A DNA stretch of 64,000 bases from Leisingera caerulea DSM 24564 (GCF_000473325.1 NZ_KI421513.1:2117217-2181216); one strand, 5' to 3'; shown: positions 26,119 to 38,384, numbered from the stretch's first letter. The notes: a model not told the origin generated them from the letters alone. Numbers and translations: made by a program.

Positions 26119-28554
26119 TCAGCCGCGAATGCGCTCAAACTCCGGGTCGTATGGAGACGGCGCGATGACGGTGGCAGGCACAAGATCACCGCAAAGGTCG
26201 AGCTGCATCGTGCTGCCTTCCACCGCAAGTTCCGGTTTCACAAAAGCATACGCCAGGTTCAGTCCCGTCCGGTGCCCCCAGTCGCCGGAGGTCACGGTGC
26301 CCACAACCTGATTCCCCTGCATCAGCGACGCGCCGCCATGTGCCGGGGCGCGGGTGGCATCCACTTGCAGCGTGACCAGTTTCTTGCGGACGCCTTCGGA
26401 TTGGCGTTTCAGCAGGGCTTTGCGGCCGATGAAATCGTCTTTCTCCAGCTTCACGAACCGGTGCAGCCCGGTCTCGAACGGGTCGAACTCGGTGATCAGG
26501 TCGGCTTTCCAATGCAGGAAGCCCTTCTCCATCCGCATGGACTCGACCGCTCGGGCGCCAAAGAGTTTGAGGCCGTGCTCTTCGCCAGCCTTCCGCAGCG
26601 CCAGATAGGCGGCGTAGAGCGAGGCGTTGGGGACGTGGATTTCATAGGCCAGTTCGCCCGAAAAACTGACGCCCAACACGGTGGCAGGGGCAAAGCCTAT
26701 GAAGCATTCACGCACCGACAGCCACGGGAAGGCCTCCCGCGACCAGTCGCCCCGGGCGCAGGCTGAAAGCACATCCCGTGCCCGGGTGCCGGCCAAGACC
26801 AGGATGGTCTGGTCATTGGTGAGGGAGCGGATCTGCACGTCCTCGCCGGGCCGGATGTGCTGGCTTAGCCAGTCCATGTCATGAGATTCACTGGCGGCGG
26901 CGGAACCGTACCAGATACGTTCGGGGCCTCTGTCAGAGGCAGGCAGGTTAGCGACTGTGGCCTCGCCCTTGACCATGCCATGGCGGTTCAACAAGTAGCC
27001 AAGCCCGACGCGGCCCGTCCGTTTGGTGACACTGCCGCAGAACATGCGGTCCAGGAATGCATGGCGGCCGGTTCCGGTGATCTCGAACCGGTTAAAGCCG
27101 TTGACCTCGGCCAGGCCAGCGTTCTCTTGCACGGTCTTCACCTCGGCGGCCACCACGCCGAAAGCCTCGTCAAAGTTGAAGGTGAGCGCGGCGTGAAAGT
27201 CAGGCGAGGGCTTGAAGTAATCTACCCGCTCCCAGCCGTTCACCACGGTGAACTCGGCGCCCTCGGCGGCCAGCACCGGCGTCAGCGGTGTGGTTTTAGC
27301 CGGGCGGCCCGCCGGACGATGCTCATGCGGGAAGTGGAAGCGGAATTCGTTCTGATAGTCCTCAATTGCCTTGAGCGCAGTCAATTCCACATTGGCATGG
27401 CCCGTAAAGCGGCGAGGATCGAGACACCAGGTGTCATAACACGCCTCGCCATGCACAATCATCTGCGCCAGCAGCCAGCCATGCCCGCCGCCTTCGCCTA
27501 GGCCCGCACGCAATCCGATGGCGCAGAAGGCGTTGCGTTTGCCGGGGATCGGGCCAATCAGCGGCGCACCGTCGATGGTGTAAGTGATCGGGCCGTTGAC
27601 GATGGTGCGTATGCCCGTCTCGCGAAGGGCAGGCATCCGTTCAAATGCGCCCTCCAGCACGTCCATCACCCGGTCCAGATCATCGGGGCACAGGGCATTC
27701 ACGAAGTTCGGGTCGATTCCGTCCATGCCCCAGGTCTTGCAACCCTGCTCGTAGAATCCGATCAGCAGGCCGTTCTTTTCCTGCCGGCAATAATAGTCCG
27801 AGATCGGGCAGCGGATCAGCGGCATCCGGTGGCCTGCCTCTTTGATGGCGGGGATGTCCTCGGTCAGAAAATACTGATGCTCCATCGAGGCGACCGGGTG
27901 ATGCACCCCCATCATTGCACCGACCTCGTTCACCCGGTATCCGCAGGCATTGACGACGATATCGCAGTCGATATCACCGTGTTCCGTGTGCACGGTCCAG
28001 GTATCGTCCTTGTGCTGGGTAAGCGCGGTCACTGGCGTGTTGCGGTAAATCTCGGCGCCGGCCTTACGGGCCCGCCGGGTCAGGGCCTGGCACAACTGCG
28101 CCGGGTCGATGTCACCATCCAGCGGATCCCAAAGGCCGCCTGCCAGGTTGCAGGTGGAGATCAGCGGGTGGCGGCGGCCGCATTCCTCGGCGCTGATGAT
28201 CTCGAAATGCACATCCATGCCGCGCGCCATCGAGGCGAAATGCCGGTACCCCTGCATCTGCGCCTCGGTATTGGCGAGCCTTATGCCGCCGTCGCCGTGG
28301 TGGTAGTTGATCGGATAATCCGGGTCCCCGGCCAGCTCCTTATAAAGGTTGATCGAGTGGGATTTGAGCCCGATCATGGTCTGGTTCGTGCCGAAGTTCG
28401 TCACCTGCGCTGCCGAATGCCAGGTGGTGCCGCTGGTCAGCTCGTCACGTTCGATCAGGACAACGTCGCTCCAGCCTTCCACGGTGAGGTGGTACAGAGT
28501 GGAGCAGCCGGCAATGCCGCCGCCGATCACCACAACCTTGGTGCGCGATTTCAT
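26119..28554 (-). CDS. FAD dehydrogenase of the dimethylglycine/sarcosine type
   Basis: An 811-residue enzyme that would oxidatively demethylate an N-methylated glycine or a related amine and pass the one-carbon unit to tetrahydrofolate. N-terminal DAO fold with the FAD motif GGGIAGCS (11-18). His46 in SGTTWHSAAQ matches the covalent FAD-attachment position of dimethylglycine dehydrogenase. A middle FAD-oxidoreductase domain and a C-terminal GcvT-like folate domain with its barrel tail follow. I used the ATG at 28554; the longer frame adds 13 unsupported residues. Divergent from a polyamine-type importer and about 7 kb from a complete glycine cleavage system, which would consume the glycine product. 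Exact substrate not determinable here. Confidence 0.85.
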   Translation of the reverse strand: MKSRTKVVVIGGGIAGCSTLYHLTVEGWSDVVLIERDELTSGTTWHSAAQVTNFGTNQTMIGLKSHSINLYKELAGDPDYPINYHHGDGGIRLANTEAQMQGYRHFASMARGMDVHFEIISAEECGRRHPLISTCNLAGGLWDPLDGDIDPAQLCQALTRRARKAGAEIYRNTPVTALTQHKDDTWTVHTEHGDIDCDIVVNACGYRVNEVGAMMGVHHPVASMEHQYFLTEDIPAIKEAGHRMPLIRCPISDYYCRQEKNGLLIGFYEQGCKTWGMDGIDPNFVNALCPDDLDRVMDVLEGAFERMPALRETGIRTIVNGPITYTIDGAPLIGPIPGKRNAFCAIGLRAGLGEGGGHGWLLAQMIVHGEACYDTWCLDPRRFTGHANVELTALKAIEDYQNEFRFHFPHEHRPAGRPAKTTPLTPVLAAEGAEFTVVNGWERVDYFKPSPDFHAALTFNFDEAFGVVAAEVKTVQENAGLAEVNGFNRFEITGTGRHAFLDRMFCGSVTKRTGRVGLGYLLNRHGMVKGEATVANLPASDRGPERIWYGSAAASESHDMDWLSQHIRPGEDVQIRSLTNDQTILVLAGTRARDVLSACARGDWSREAFPWLSVRECFIGFAPATVLGVSFSGELAYEIHVPNASLYAAYLALRKAGEEHGLKLFGARAVESMRMEKGFLHWKADLITEFDPFETGLHRFVKLEKDDFIGRKALLKRQSEGVRKKLVTLQVDATRAPAHGGASLMQGNQVVGTVTSGDWGHRTGLNLAYAFVKPELAVEGSTMQLDLCGDLVPATVIAPSPYDPEFERIRG

Positions 28555-29242
28555 AACGATGAGCCTCCGGGTAGGTCTGAACCGACTAAGCACCCGGAAG
28601 CAAGCGGCGGCAATGCGGCCGGCTGTTTTTCGCAGAAATTCGAAAGCGTGCTTGCAGGAACTCAGAATGACCAGCTTGCGATTGCCAACCGAAGGCCGCG
28701 GCAGGCACTGCGGTTAGGGTATTTGCCGCATAAGGCCATGAAACGGCAGAGCCTTAAGTCAAAAAAGGCGCACCCAGGGCACAGGCGGCCGGCCGCGGAA
28801 ATATTGCGGGCTGAAACTTTCTTACGGGCTGAGATTTGGTCTTGCGGACCGTCAGCCTTGCGCCCCCGATACCAAGCGGGGCGTAACGGACCGCTGTTCC
28901 AAGGCGGCGCTGAGGCACACCGGATGGACCGCAACAGGCAGCAGAAGCGCGACGCCGCCGGGGCGAGGGGAAATCGCGCCGGTCCTGAGGAAATACATGC
29001 CCGTTGACGGCTCGGCCCGGGCAAACGCACACTGCCGGGCAACGGTGGAGCATATATCCTATGGAAATGTCGCAGATGGCCGCAAATTGTGCTGAAACTG
29101 GCGTCATGCCGAGGAGGTTGACCGGCAATCTGGCCTTATCATTTTTCCAAACTGTATCTGTCGGAGCTATGCAAGCCTCCGCAAGGTTTCACCGTTCAAA
29201 AAAGAAAATAATGAACACAAGTCCAAAGGGAGAATTGATCAA
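28555..29242. other. Divergent intergenic region, dehydrogenase and importer
   Basis: About 690 bases with no supportable gene; overlapping short frames on both strands lack start signals and domains. It must contain both divergent promoters. I found no convincing palindrome. The part next to the importer (29140-29230) is A/T-rich and is the likeliest promoter position. Confidence 0.5.
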
Positions 29243-30367
29243 ATGACTGTAAAGGCGAAAGTTTCGCGGCGCGGGCTGCTGCAGGGGGCGGGGGCTGCGG
29301 CTTTGGCGGCGCCGCTTTATTCGAAAAGCGCGCTGGCGTCTTCGGGGGAAGTGAACATCCTGATGTGGTCGGACTACCTGCCGCCGGAATTCATTTCCGG
29401 CTTTGAGGCCAAGACCGGCATCAAGGTGAACTACACCGGCATCGGGTCGAACGAGGAAATCATCAACAAGATGAAGGCCACCAAGGGCCAGGGCTTTGAC
29501 ATCGTCAGCCCGACCAACAACCGCTCGCTGCAGTGGGGGCCGCTGGAGCTGCTGAAGCCCTTCGACATGAGCAAGGTGAACATTGATGCGGTGAACCCGG
29601 CGATGGCCAAGATCGGCACCGATGCCTGGAACTTCGGCGGCCAGGGCGTGCATTGGCTGCCGCATATCTGGGGCACCGAGGGCATCGCCTACCGCACCGA
29701 CAAATGGCTGCCCGCGGGCGATGCGCCGTCCTACGGCGACGTCTGGAGCGAGGAGAACGCGGGCAAGACCATGGGCCGGGCGCATTCGATGATGCTGGGC
29801 GCAGGCCTTTACATGGAAGCCTCGGGCGAGATGGAGCCTGGCTCGATCTGGGCGGCTTATGACGACGAGGAGACCATGCGCAAGGTCTGGGGCCAGGTCA
29901 CCGACTGGTGCGTGGCGCGCAAGGACCGGATCAAGCTGATCTGGAACGATGCCGACACCCAGAAGAACGGCCTCCTGAACGAGGGCGTGGTGGTCGGGCA
30001 GACCTGGGACGGCCCGCCGCTGGCGCTGAAATCCGCAGGCGAGCCGGTGCATTACCAGGCGCCGGTCGAGGGCGCGATGGCCTGGGTCGACGGCATGTCG
30101 ATGCCGGTGGGGGCGCAGAACGAGGAGCAGGTCTATGCCTTCATCGACTATGCCTACCAGCAGGAGCCCGCAGGCAAGGCGATCGACAGCCACGGCTACA
30201 ACTCGCCGGTGCTGGGCGCCGACAGCTTCTCCGGCGATGTCTACAAGAAGAACTTCGCCGAGGCCTATCCGGGCGACAGCCTGGCCAATCTGAACCCCTG
30301 GCCGGCCGAGGCGCCCTGGTACGCCGACGTGCGCACCGAGTTCGTCAACAAGTTCAAGAGCGCCTGA
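29243..30367 (+). CDS. Tat-exported polyamine-type binding protein (PotD/SBP-8 like)
   Basis: A 374-residue periplasmic binding protein. The Tat motif SRRGLLQG is at residues 9-16, followed by an Ala-rich segment ending ALASSG. Mature fold begins VNILMWSDYLPPEFISGFE, as in spermidine/putrescine binding proteins. GGGAG precedes the ATG. First gene of a four-gene importer operon divergent from the dimethylglycine-dehydrogenase-type gene, so a methylated amine may be the ligand; polyamines are the default for the family. Confidence 0.85.
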   Translation: MTVKAKVSRRGLLQGAGAAALAAPLYSKSALASSGEVNILMWSDYLPPEFISGFEAKTGIKVNYTGIGSNEEIINKMKATKGQGFDIVSPTNNRSLQWGPLELLKPFDMSKVNIDAVNPAMAKIGTDAWNFGGQGVHWLPHIWGTEGIAYRTDKWLPAGDAPSYGDVWSEENAGKTMGRAHSMMLGAGLYMEASGEMEPGSIWAAYDDEETMRKVWGQVTDWCVARKDRIKLIWNDADTQKNGLLNEGVVVGQTWDGPPLALKSAGEPVHYQAPVEGAMAWVDGMSMPVGAQNEEQVYAFIDYAYQQEPAGKAIDSHGYNSPVLGADSFSGDVYKKNFAEAYPGDSLANLNPWPAEAPWYADVRTEFVNKFKSA

Positions 30368-30387
30368 CGCCCGGGCGCGCGATCACA

Positions 30388-30417
30388 CCGGCCCCCGAAC
30401 GGCGTCCCGGGGGCCGG
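30388..30417 (+). terminator. Intercistronic hairpin after the binding-protein gene
   Basis: Perfect 9-base arms (CCGGCCCCC and GGGGGCCGG) with a 12-base loop, 21 bases past the binding-protein stop. No U-run follows, so transcript stabilisation or partial termination is more likely than full stop. Confidence 0.6.
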
Positions 30418-30526
30418 CAGCGCGCCGGTGCGGCGCAGTAACATACCACCATGAAATGGGGAGGCAGGCCTGGCGGGGCCGGTGGCAGGCCACCGGACTG
30501 GCAGCTGCACCCTGGGGAGAAGCCAA

Positions 30527-31639
30527 ATGAGTGCTGGGGTCGGCGTTGATCTCGAGAACCTGTGGATCCGCTTCGGCGACTTTGTTGCCGTGCGCGATGC
30601 CAATGTGACCATCAACGGGGGGGATTTCTTCTCCTTCCTGGGGCCGTCGGGCTGCGGCAAGACAACCATCCTGCGCGCGGTCTCGGGGTTTCTGGAGCCC
30701 AGCGACGGCCGCGTCCTGATCGGCGGCAGCAACATGAAGGGGATCGGGCCGAACAAGCGCCCGACGGCGCTGATCTTCCAGAACCTGGCGCTGTTCCCGC
30801 TGATGAAGGTCTGGGAGAACATCACCTTTTCGATGGAAATCAAGGGCGCCTCGGCCCGCGAGCGCCGCAAGCGCGCCGATGAGCTTTTGGACATGATCGC
30901 GCTGCCCGGCCAGGGCGGCAAGCTGCCCTCGGAACTGTCGGGCGGCCAGCGCCAGCGGGTGGCGATTGCGCGCGCCCTGTGTGCAGAACCCGATGTCCTG
31001 CTCCTGGACGAGCCGCTGTCAGCCTTGGACCTGAAGCTGCGCCAGCACATGCGCACCGAGCTGCGCGAGATCCAGCAGCGGGTCGGCATCACCTTCATCT
31101 ACATCACCCACGACCAGGGGGAGGCGCTGACCATGTCCGACAACATCGCGGTGATGAAGGCGGGCGTGATCGACCAGATCGGTGACGGCAAGACCATCTA
31201 CAATGACCCCGCCACCGCCTTTGCCGCGTCTTTTGTGGGCGAAAACAACGTCTTCCGCGGCAGGATCAAGCGGGTGATGGGCGATGAGGCGCTGATCGCC
31301 ACCAACCGCTCCGGCGAGCTGGTGGCGCGCATTTCCAGTGCCAACCAGGGCAGGATGAAAGAGGGCGACGAGGCGATGATGTTCATCCGCCCGGAGGCCT
31401 TTGCGCTGGCGCCGCAGGGGGCCAGCGGCGATCACTTCGTCACCGCCCGCGTCAACCACGAGGAGTTCGAGGGCAATGCCTTCAACATCTTCATGGAAGG
31501 CGACGGCGGCAAGGAGCTGAAGGTCTCGATCCCCAACCTGGGCCAGTCGTTCGACGATCACACCGGCCAGAACATCACCCTGGAATACGAGACGAAAAAC
31601 GCCGTCATCGTGCCTGCGGGCGAGCTGGCCGCGGAATGA
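30527..31639 (+). CDS. PotA-like ABC transporter ATPase
   Basis: A 370-residue ATPase. The N-terminal nucleotide-binding domain has Walker A GPSGCGKTT, signature LSGGQRQRVAIARAL, Walker B VLLLDEPLSALD and switch YITHDQGEA. A C-terminal TOBE/OB regulatory region covers about 285-365. The ATG at 30527 follows GGGGAGAAG; a longer frame upstream is unsupported. Energises the polyamine-type importer with the two permeases that follow. Confidence 0.92.
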   Translation: MSAGVGVDLENLWIRFGDFVAVRDANVTINGGDFFSFLGPSGCGKTTILRAVSGFLEPSDGRVLIGGSNMKGIGPNKRPTALIFQNLALFPLMKVWENITFSMEIKGASARERRKRADELLDMIALPGQGGKLPSELSGGQRQRVAIARALCAEPDVLLLDEPLSALDLKLRQHMRTELREIQQRVGITFIYITHDQGEALTMSDNIAVMKAGVIDQIGDGKTIYNDPATAFAASFVGENNVFRGRIKRVMGDEALIATNRSGELVARISSANQGRMKEGDEAMMFIRPEAFALAPQGASGDHFVTARVNHEEFEGNAFNIFMEGDGGKELKVSIPNLGQSFDDHTGQNITLEYETKNAVIVPAGELAAE

Positions 31640-31652
31640 GGAGGCCCGGATC

Positions 31653-32573
31653 ATGCCAAGCTTCCTGAGGGAGTTCTTCAAACGCAACGGCACCGGCATG
31701 GGCAGCCTGATGCTGGGGCTGGTCCTGTTCTGGACCATCGGCCTCATCATCCTGCCGCAGCTGTCGATGCTCGACTTTTCCTTCCGCCCCAACCTGCCGC
31801 CGCCGGAAATCGGCGGGCCCAGGGACGTCTACACGCTGGAGAATTACAAATACCTGATCTACGGCCCCGAGGGCGGCAGCCAGGACTATAACGCGGTCGA
31901 CCTCAAGGTGTTCTTCCGCACCCTGGTGGCGGCGGTCTGCGTTACAATCTTCAACCTGATCCTGTGCTACCCGATCGCCTATTACCTGGCCCAGACCAAG
32001 GGCAATCACATCCGCATCTTCGCGCTGATGCTGATCATCCCCTACTGGATCAACGAGATCCTGCGCGCCTTTGCCCTGCGGATCATCTTCGGCGAGACCG
32101 GGGTTCTGAACAACGCCCTGGTCGGCCTGGGGATTTTCGACACGCCCTTCGACTTCATCCGCAATGACATCGCGCTCTATGCGGGTCTGGGCTACGCCTA
32201 CATCCTCTTGATGATCTTCCCGATCTACAATGTGATCGAGAGCCTGGACCGCAACCAGATCGAGGCAGCGCGGGACATGGGCGCCAGCTGGACCAAGATC
32301 CACCGCAGGGTGGTCATCCCCTATGCCAAGCCGGGCATCAGCTCGGGCTGCACCATGGTGTTCATGCTGTCGGCGGGCGCGCTGGCGGCGCCGCAGATCC
32401 TGGGCGGGCCGTCCAGCTTGTGGTTCACCCAGCTGATCTATCAGCAGTTCAACGACAACTCCGACTGGCCGCAGGGCGCAGCCTATGCGGTGGTGCTGCT
32501 GGTCACCTGTATCCTGCTGGTGCTGGCCGTCATGCGGCTCTTTAAGGTGAACATGGGGGATATCGGCAAATGA
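31653..32573 (+). CDS. PotB-like ABC permease
   Basis: A 306-residue inner-membrane permease with about six helices. The coupling loop is IEAARDMGASWTKIHRRVVIPY. AGGAGG lies 9 bases before the ATG. Its stop overlaps the second permease start (ATGA at 32570). Confidence 0.92.
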   Translation: MPSFLREFFKRNGTGMGSLMLGLVLFWTIGLIILPQLSMLDFSFRPNLPPPEIGGPRDVYTLENYKYLIYGPEGGSQDYNAVDLKVFFRTLVAAVCVTIFNLILCYPIAYYLAQTKGNHIRIFALMLIIPYWINEILRAFALRIIFGETGVLNNALVGLGIFDTPFDFIRNDIALYAGLGYAYILLMIFPIYNVIESLDRNQIEAARDMGASWTKIHRRVVIPYAKPGISSGCTMVFMLSAGALAAPQILGGPSSLWFTQLIYQQFNDNSDWPQGAAYAVVLLVTCILLVLAVMRLFKVNMGDIGK

Positions 32574-33874
32574 AGTCCTTCTCCTTTATGCGCCTGAGCC
32601 TGTGGGTCTATCTGGCGATCTTCTTTGCCTATCTCTTGGGCCCGCTGGTGATCATGTCGGCCACCGCCTTCAACTCGCCGTCGTTCCCGCGGATGACGCC
32701 CTGGGAATGCCTGACCTTCGAGTGGTTCGCGGCGCTGTTCCGCGACGAGCGGATCCTGAACGGCATCTGGAACTCGATCCTGGTGGGGGCGGGCACGGTG
32801 GTCCTGTCGGTGGCGATGGGGCTGGCGGGCGCCTTGATGCTGACCCAGATCTGGCCCAAGCTCAGGGCGACCTATTACACCATCATCATCGCGCCGATCC
32901 TCATTCCCGGCGTGGTGCTGGGGATCTCGACCCTGGTGTTCTGGGACCGGATCAACCGGATGCTGGGGCTGGGGGCGGACAGCTGGCTGTCGAACGGTCT
33001 GTTCCTGACCATCATCGGCCAGTCCACCTTCATCGCCAGCTACTGCATGCTGGTGCTGGTGGCACGGCTGCAGCGCTATGACACCGCGCTGACCGAGGCG
33101 GCGCTGGATCTGGGCGCGACCCACGCCCAGGCCTTCCGCAAGGTGCTCTTGCCGTTCATGCGGCCCGCCATTGCCTCGGCCGCGGTGCTGGCGTTCCTGG
33201 CGAGCTTCGAGAACTACAACACCACCACCTTCACCTTCGGCGAATACCCGACGCTGACCATCGAGCTGGCGCAGAAGGTGCGCTATGGCATCACCCCCGC
33301 GATCTCGGCGCTGGCCTTCATCATCGTGGTGCTGACGGTGATTGCAGCATTGGCCAATGAGGCCTCGATCCGCCGCAAGGAGCTGGTCGCGGCGGCGCGC
33401 CAGAAGGCCACGGTGGAGGAGCTGGAAAGCGGCAGGCTGCGGCTGCCCGGCTTCCTCAGCTCCAACGCCGCGGCGGTGGCGCTGGTGGTTGTGGCCTGCG
33501 CCACGGTGGCGGTGGTCGGCACCGCATCGGTCTACAGCCCGGCGCAATGCATCGCCGATGTGCAGGAGCAGAAGCGGCTGGAGACCGAACAGCGCATCCA
33601 GGAGCTGCGCCGCCAGCGCGAGCTGCGCCGCCAGGAGCAGCTGGAGCAGCAGGGCGGCAGCCCCGCCCCGGCCCCAAGCGCGCCCGCAACCGGCGGCAGC
33701 TCCGGCTTCGGCGGCGTCTTCGCCCCCGGCAACCTGTCCGGCGGCAGCGAAGATGGCGCAGAGGCGGAGCAGGACCCGCAGGACAGCGGCGCGGGCAGCA
33801 GCTCCGGCTTCGGCGGCGCCTTCGCCCCCGGCAACCTGTCCGGCGGCAGCGATGACAGCAGCTCAGGCAACTGA
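32570..33874 (+). CDS. PotC-like ABC permease with long C-terminal tail
   Basis: A 434-residue protein. Residues 1-265 are a normal PotC permease with the coupling loop EAALDLGATHAQAFRKVLLP. The remaining 170 residues are not part of the family: an extra hydrophobic helix (about 300-320), a charged Glu/Gln/Arg-rich coiled coil (about 330-360), and a Gly/Ser-rich tail. The tail holds two nearly identical 17-residue units (377-393 and 411-427, SSGFGG-FAPGNLSGGS). The tail has no intervening stop and is followed by a strong terminator. This makes read-through from a lost stop unlikely, but a fusion with a formerly separate small gene is possible. Confidence 0.88.
   Translation: MKSFSFMRLSLWVYLAIFFAYLLGPLVIMSATAFNSPSFPRMTPWECLTFEWFAALFRDERILNGIWNSILVGAGTVVLSVAMGLAGALMLTQIWPKLRATYYTIIIAPILIPGVVLGISTLVFWDRINRMLGLGADSWLSNGLFLTIIGQSTFIASYCMLVLVARLQRYDTALTEAALDLGATHAQAFRKVLLPFMRPAIASAAVLAFLASFENYNTTTFTFGEYPTLTIELAQKVRYGITPAISALAFIIVVLTVIAALANEASIRRKELVAAARQKATVEELESGRLRLPGFLSSNAAAVALVVVACATVAVVGTASVYSPAQCIADVQEQKRLETEQRIQELRRQRELRRQEQLEQQGGSPAPAPSAPATGGSSGFGGVFAPGNLSGGSEDGAEAEQDPQDSGAGSSSGFGGAFAPGNLSGGSDDSSSGN
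33698..33852 (+). repeat. Two 53-base direct repeats inside the PotC-like tail
   Basis: Copies at 33698-33750 and 33800-33852 differ at one base (T/C) and are spaced by 102 bases, an exact multiple of three. They encode the duplicated Gly/Ser-rich unit. Near identity at the DNA level points to a recent duplication or recombination-prone repeat. Confidence 0.9.
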
Positions 33875-33891
33875 AACCGGAAATAAAACAG

Positions 33892-33918
33892 AAAAGGCGG
33901 CCGAAGGGCCGCCTTTTT
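33892..33918. terminator. Bidirectional intrinsic terminator
   Basis: Arms AAAAGGCGGCC and GGCCGCCTTTT (11 base pairs) with a 4-base GAAG loop and a T-run. It separates the importer operon from the convergent regulator gene. Confidence 0.92.
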
Positions 33919-33939
33919 CATGACTGGGACCGGGTGCTT

Positions 33940-34944
33940 TCAGGCCAGAGACCCTGCCGGATGGCGGTCTGCGTAATACTGTTTGCGAAAAGCCTGCGGA
34001 CTGGTCTTGTACTCGCGCTTGAACCATTCCGTCAGGCTGCTGCGGGAGCCGAAGCCGGTGGCGGCGACTATTTCGGCCAGCGGCAGGGTGGTGTGCAGCA
34101 GCAATTGGCGGGCCTTTTCGATGCGCAGCTTGCGGTAGGCGGCCAGCGGGCTGGTGCGGGCCTTTTGCTGGAAGCGGCGCTCCAGCTTGCGGGGCGAAAC
34201 GCCGGCCTGCTGGGCAATGTCGCGGATCAAAAGCGGCTCTTCGAGGTTCTGCTGCATCAGGTCGAGGATCTTGACGATCAGCGCATCGCCGCCTGCGGTC
34301 TGGCGCAACTGCAGCGAGACCTTGGACTGTTCCGACACAGGCCCGAAGGCAAGGCCGAGGTAATCGCAGACCGCATCAGCGATGAACGGCCCGCGGTCGG
34401 CGCGCAGGAAGCCTGCCAATACGCGCAAGGCAGCAAAGCTGCTGACGGCGGTGCTGATGCGGCCTGAATTCGTAATCAGAGTGCCAGCCGGGGCGCAAGC
34501 CAGCTGCTCTTCCTCTGCGGCGGCGGCAAAGTTTGAATGCACGGCGCTTTCAACCGGTGCATTTATCCCGGTTTCGGGCAGCAGAAAAATGGCGCTGCCG
34601 GCAAAGAGGCTGCGCTGTGCCTGGCGGCAGATCCGCTGCAGGCTGGCCTTTTCGCCGGAGTTGAGCGGCCAGCGGCTGGTAATGCCGCCGAGGAAAATCA
34701 CCGTTTGCGGCTTCCATCCGGGGGGAACTGCGCGCATCTGCGAGCTGAGGTTGCGCACGGCGGTGCGGTAGCCGCTGTCGGGGAACAGATCATTGGCGGC
34801 GCGGAAAACTTCGCAGATCATCTGGGCCGCGGCAGGGGGCTCTGACTGCGGCAGAATGATTTCGACGTCGTGGAGGCGGGCCTGCGCCACGTTGTCAGCG
34901 GAGCGCCGGGACGCTGGCACGGTCAGCGGTTCGAGACGGGACAT
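33940..34944 (-). CDS. GlxA/GbdR-type AraC-family regulator
   Basis: A 334-residue regulator. The N-terminal class I amidotransferase-like domain (about 25-190) appears to lack an active-site Cys motif, as is usual for sensor versions. The C-terminal double helix-turn-helix is AraC type (LLIRDIAQQAGVSPRKLERRF, then LAEIVAATGFGSRSSLTEWF). The ATG at 34944 has AGGAG 6 bases upstream; the ATG just before is too close to that signal. It follows gcvP on the same strand and converges with the importer. Members such as GbdR control betaine and dimethylglycine catabolism, which would fit the surrounding genes. Confidence 0.8.
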   Translation of the reverse strand: MSRLEPLTVPASRRSADNVAQARLHDVEIILPQSEPPAAAQMICEVFRAANDLFPDSGYRTAVRNLSSQMRAVPPGWKPQTVIFLGGITSRWPLNSGEKASLQRICRQAQRSLFAGSAIFLLPETGINAPVESAVHSNFAAAAEEEQLACAPAGTLITNSGRISTAVSSFAALRVLAGFLRADRGPFIADAVCDYLGLAFGPVSEQSKVSLQLRQTAGGDALIVKILDLMQQNLEEPLLIRDIAQQAGVSPRKLERRFQQKARTSPLAAYRKLRIEKARQLLLHTTLPLAEIVAATGFGSRSSLTEWFKREYKTSPQAFRKQYYADRHPAGSLA

Positions 34945-35041
34945 CATTCTCTCCTCTGAGCGGTCATGCGGGGGTGCAGCGCTGGGGGGGGCTGCGGGGG
35001 TGCCCCGCCGGGCAGGCCGGCGGGGCGGGAGGCCTGACGGA

Positions 35042-37900
<2,859 letters not shown>

Positions 37901-37940
37901 TTAAAGCGCTCCTGTATGAAGGTCACGCCCGGCCGGAAGC

Positions 37941-37980
37941 GCAGGAGCCTCCGGCGGGGATATTTTTAGCCAGATGAAAA
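37941..37980. repeat. Rhodobacteraceae-type intergenic repeat
   Basis: A GC-rich GGAGCCTCCGGCGGGGATA motif is followed by a run of T and a CAGATGAAAA end, between gcvH and gcvP. I recall this motif as recurrent in intergenic regions of Rhodobacteraceae genomes; only one copy is present here. It may affect transcript ends. Identification is from memory, not from comparison. Confidence 0.45.
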
Positions 37981-38018
37981 GCGGATCCGGGCGGGTTGCG
38001 GCGGGTCCGCCAGGGGCC

Positions 38019-38384
38019 TCAGCCGATCAGGGCCTTGTAGCCGTCCAGATCCATCAGATCGTCCAGCTGGGAGGCGTCGGAGATCTTGATCTTGTAGATC
38101 CAGGCATCACCTTCCGGGCTTTCGTTCAGCGCGGCGGGGTTGTCGGCCAGGGTTTCGTTCACCTCGATCACTTCGCCGTCCAGCGGCGCGTAGATTTCCG
38201 ACGCGGCCTTTACCGACTCGATGACGCCGATCTCGCCGCCTTTTTCGAACTCGTCGCCGGCTTCGCGCTGCTCGACAAAGACAACTTCGCCCAGCTGGTC
38301 GGCGGCGTGCTTGGTAATGCCCAGAGTTGCAGTGTCGCCTTCAACGGTGATCCACTCGTGGTCTTCGGAATAATAGGTGGCCAT
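38019..38384 (-). CDS. gcvH: Glycine cleavage H-protein
   Basis: A 121-residue lipoyl carrier that shuttles the aminomethyl group between GcvP, GcvT and the dihydrolipoyl dehydrogenase. The lipoylated lysine is Lys59 in GVIESVKAASEIYAP. AGGAGA lies 6 bases before the ATG. 21 bases after gcvT, so co-transcribed. Lipoylation could be served by the lipA gene upstream in the same cluster. Confidence 0.97.
   Translation of the reverse strand: MATYYSEDHEWITVEGDTATLGITKHAADQLGEVVFVEQREAGDEFEKGGEIGVIESVKAASEIYAPLDGEVIEVNETLADNPAALNESPEGDAWIYKIKISDASQLDDLMDLDGYKALIG

Noticed and set aside
28662..29128. Overlapping minus-strand frames of 124-126 residues
   Set aside because: Basic, compositionally random translations without start signals or domains, in a divergent promoter region.
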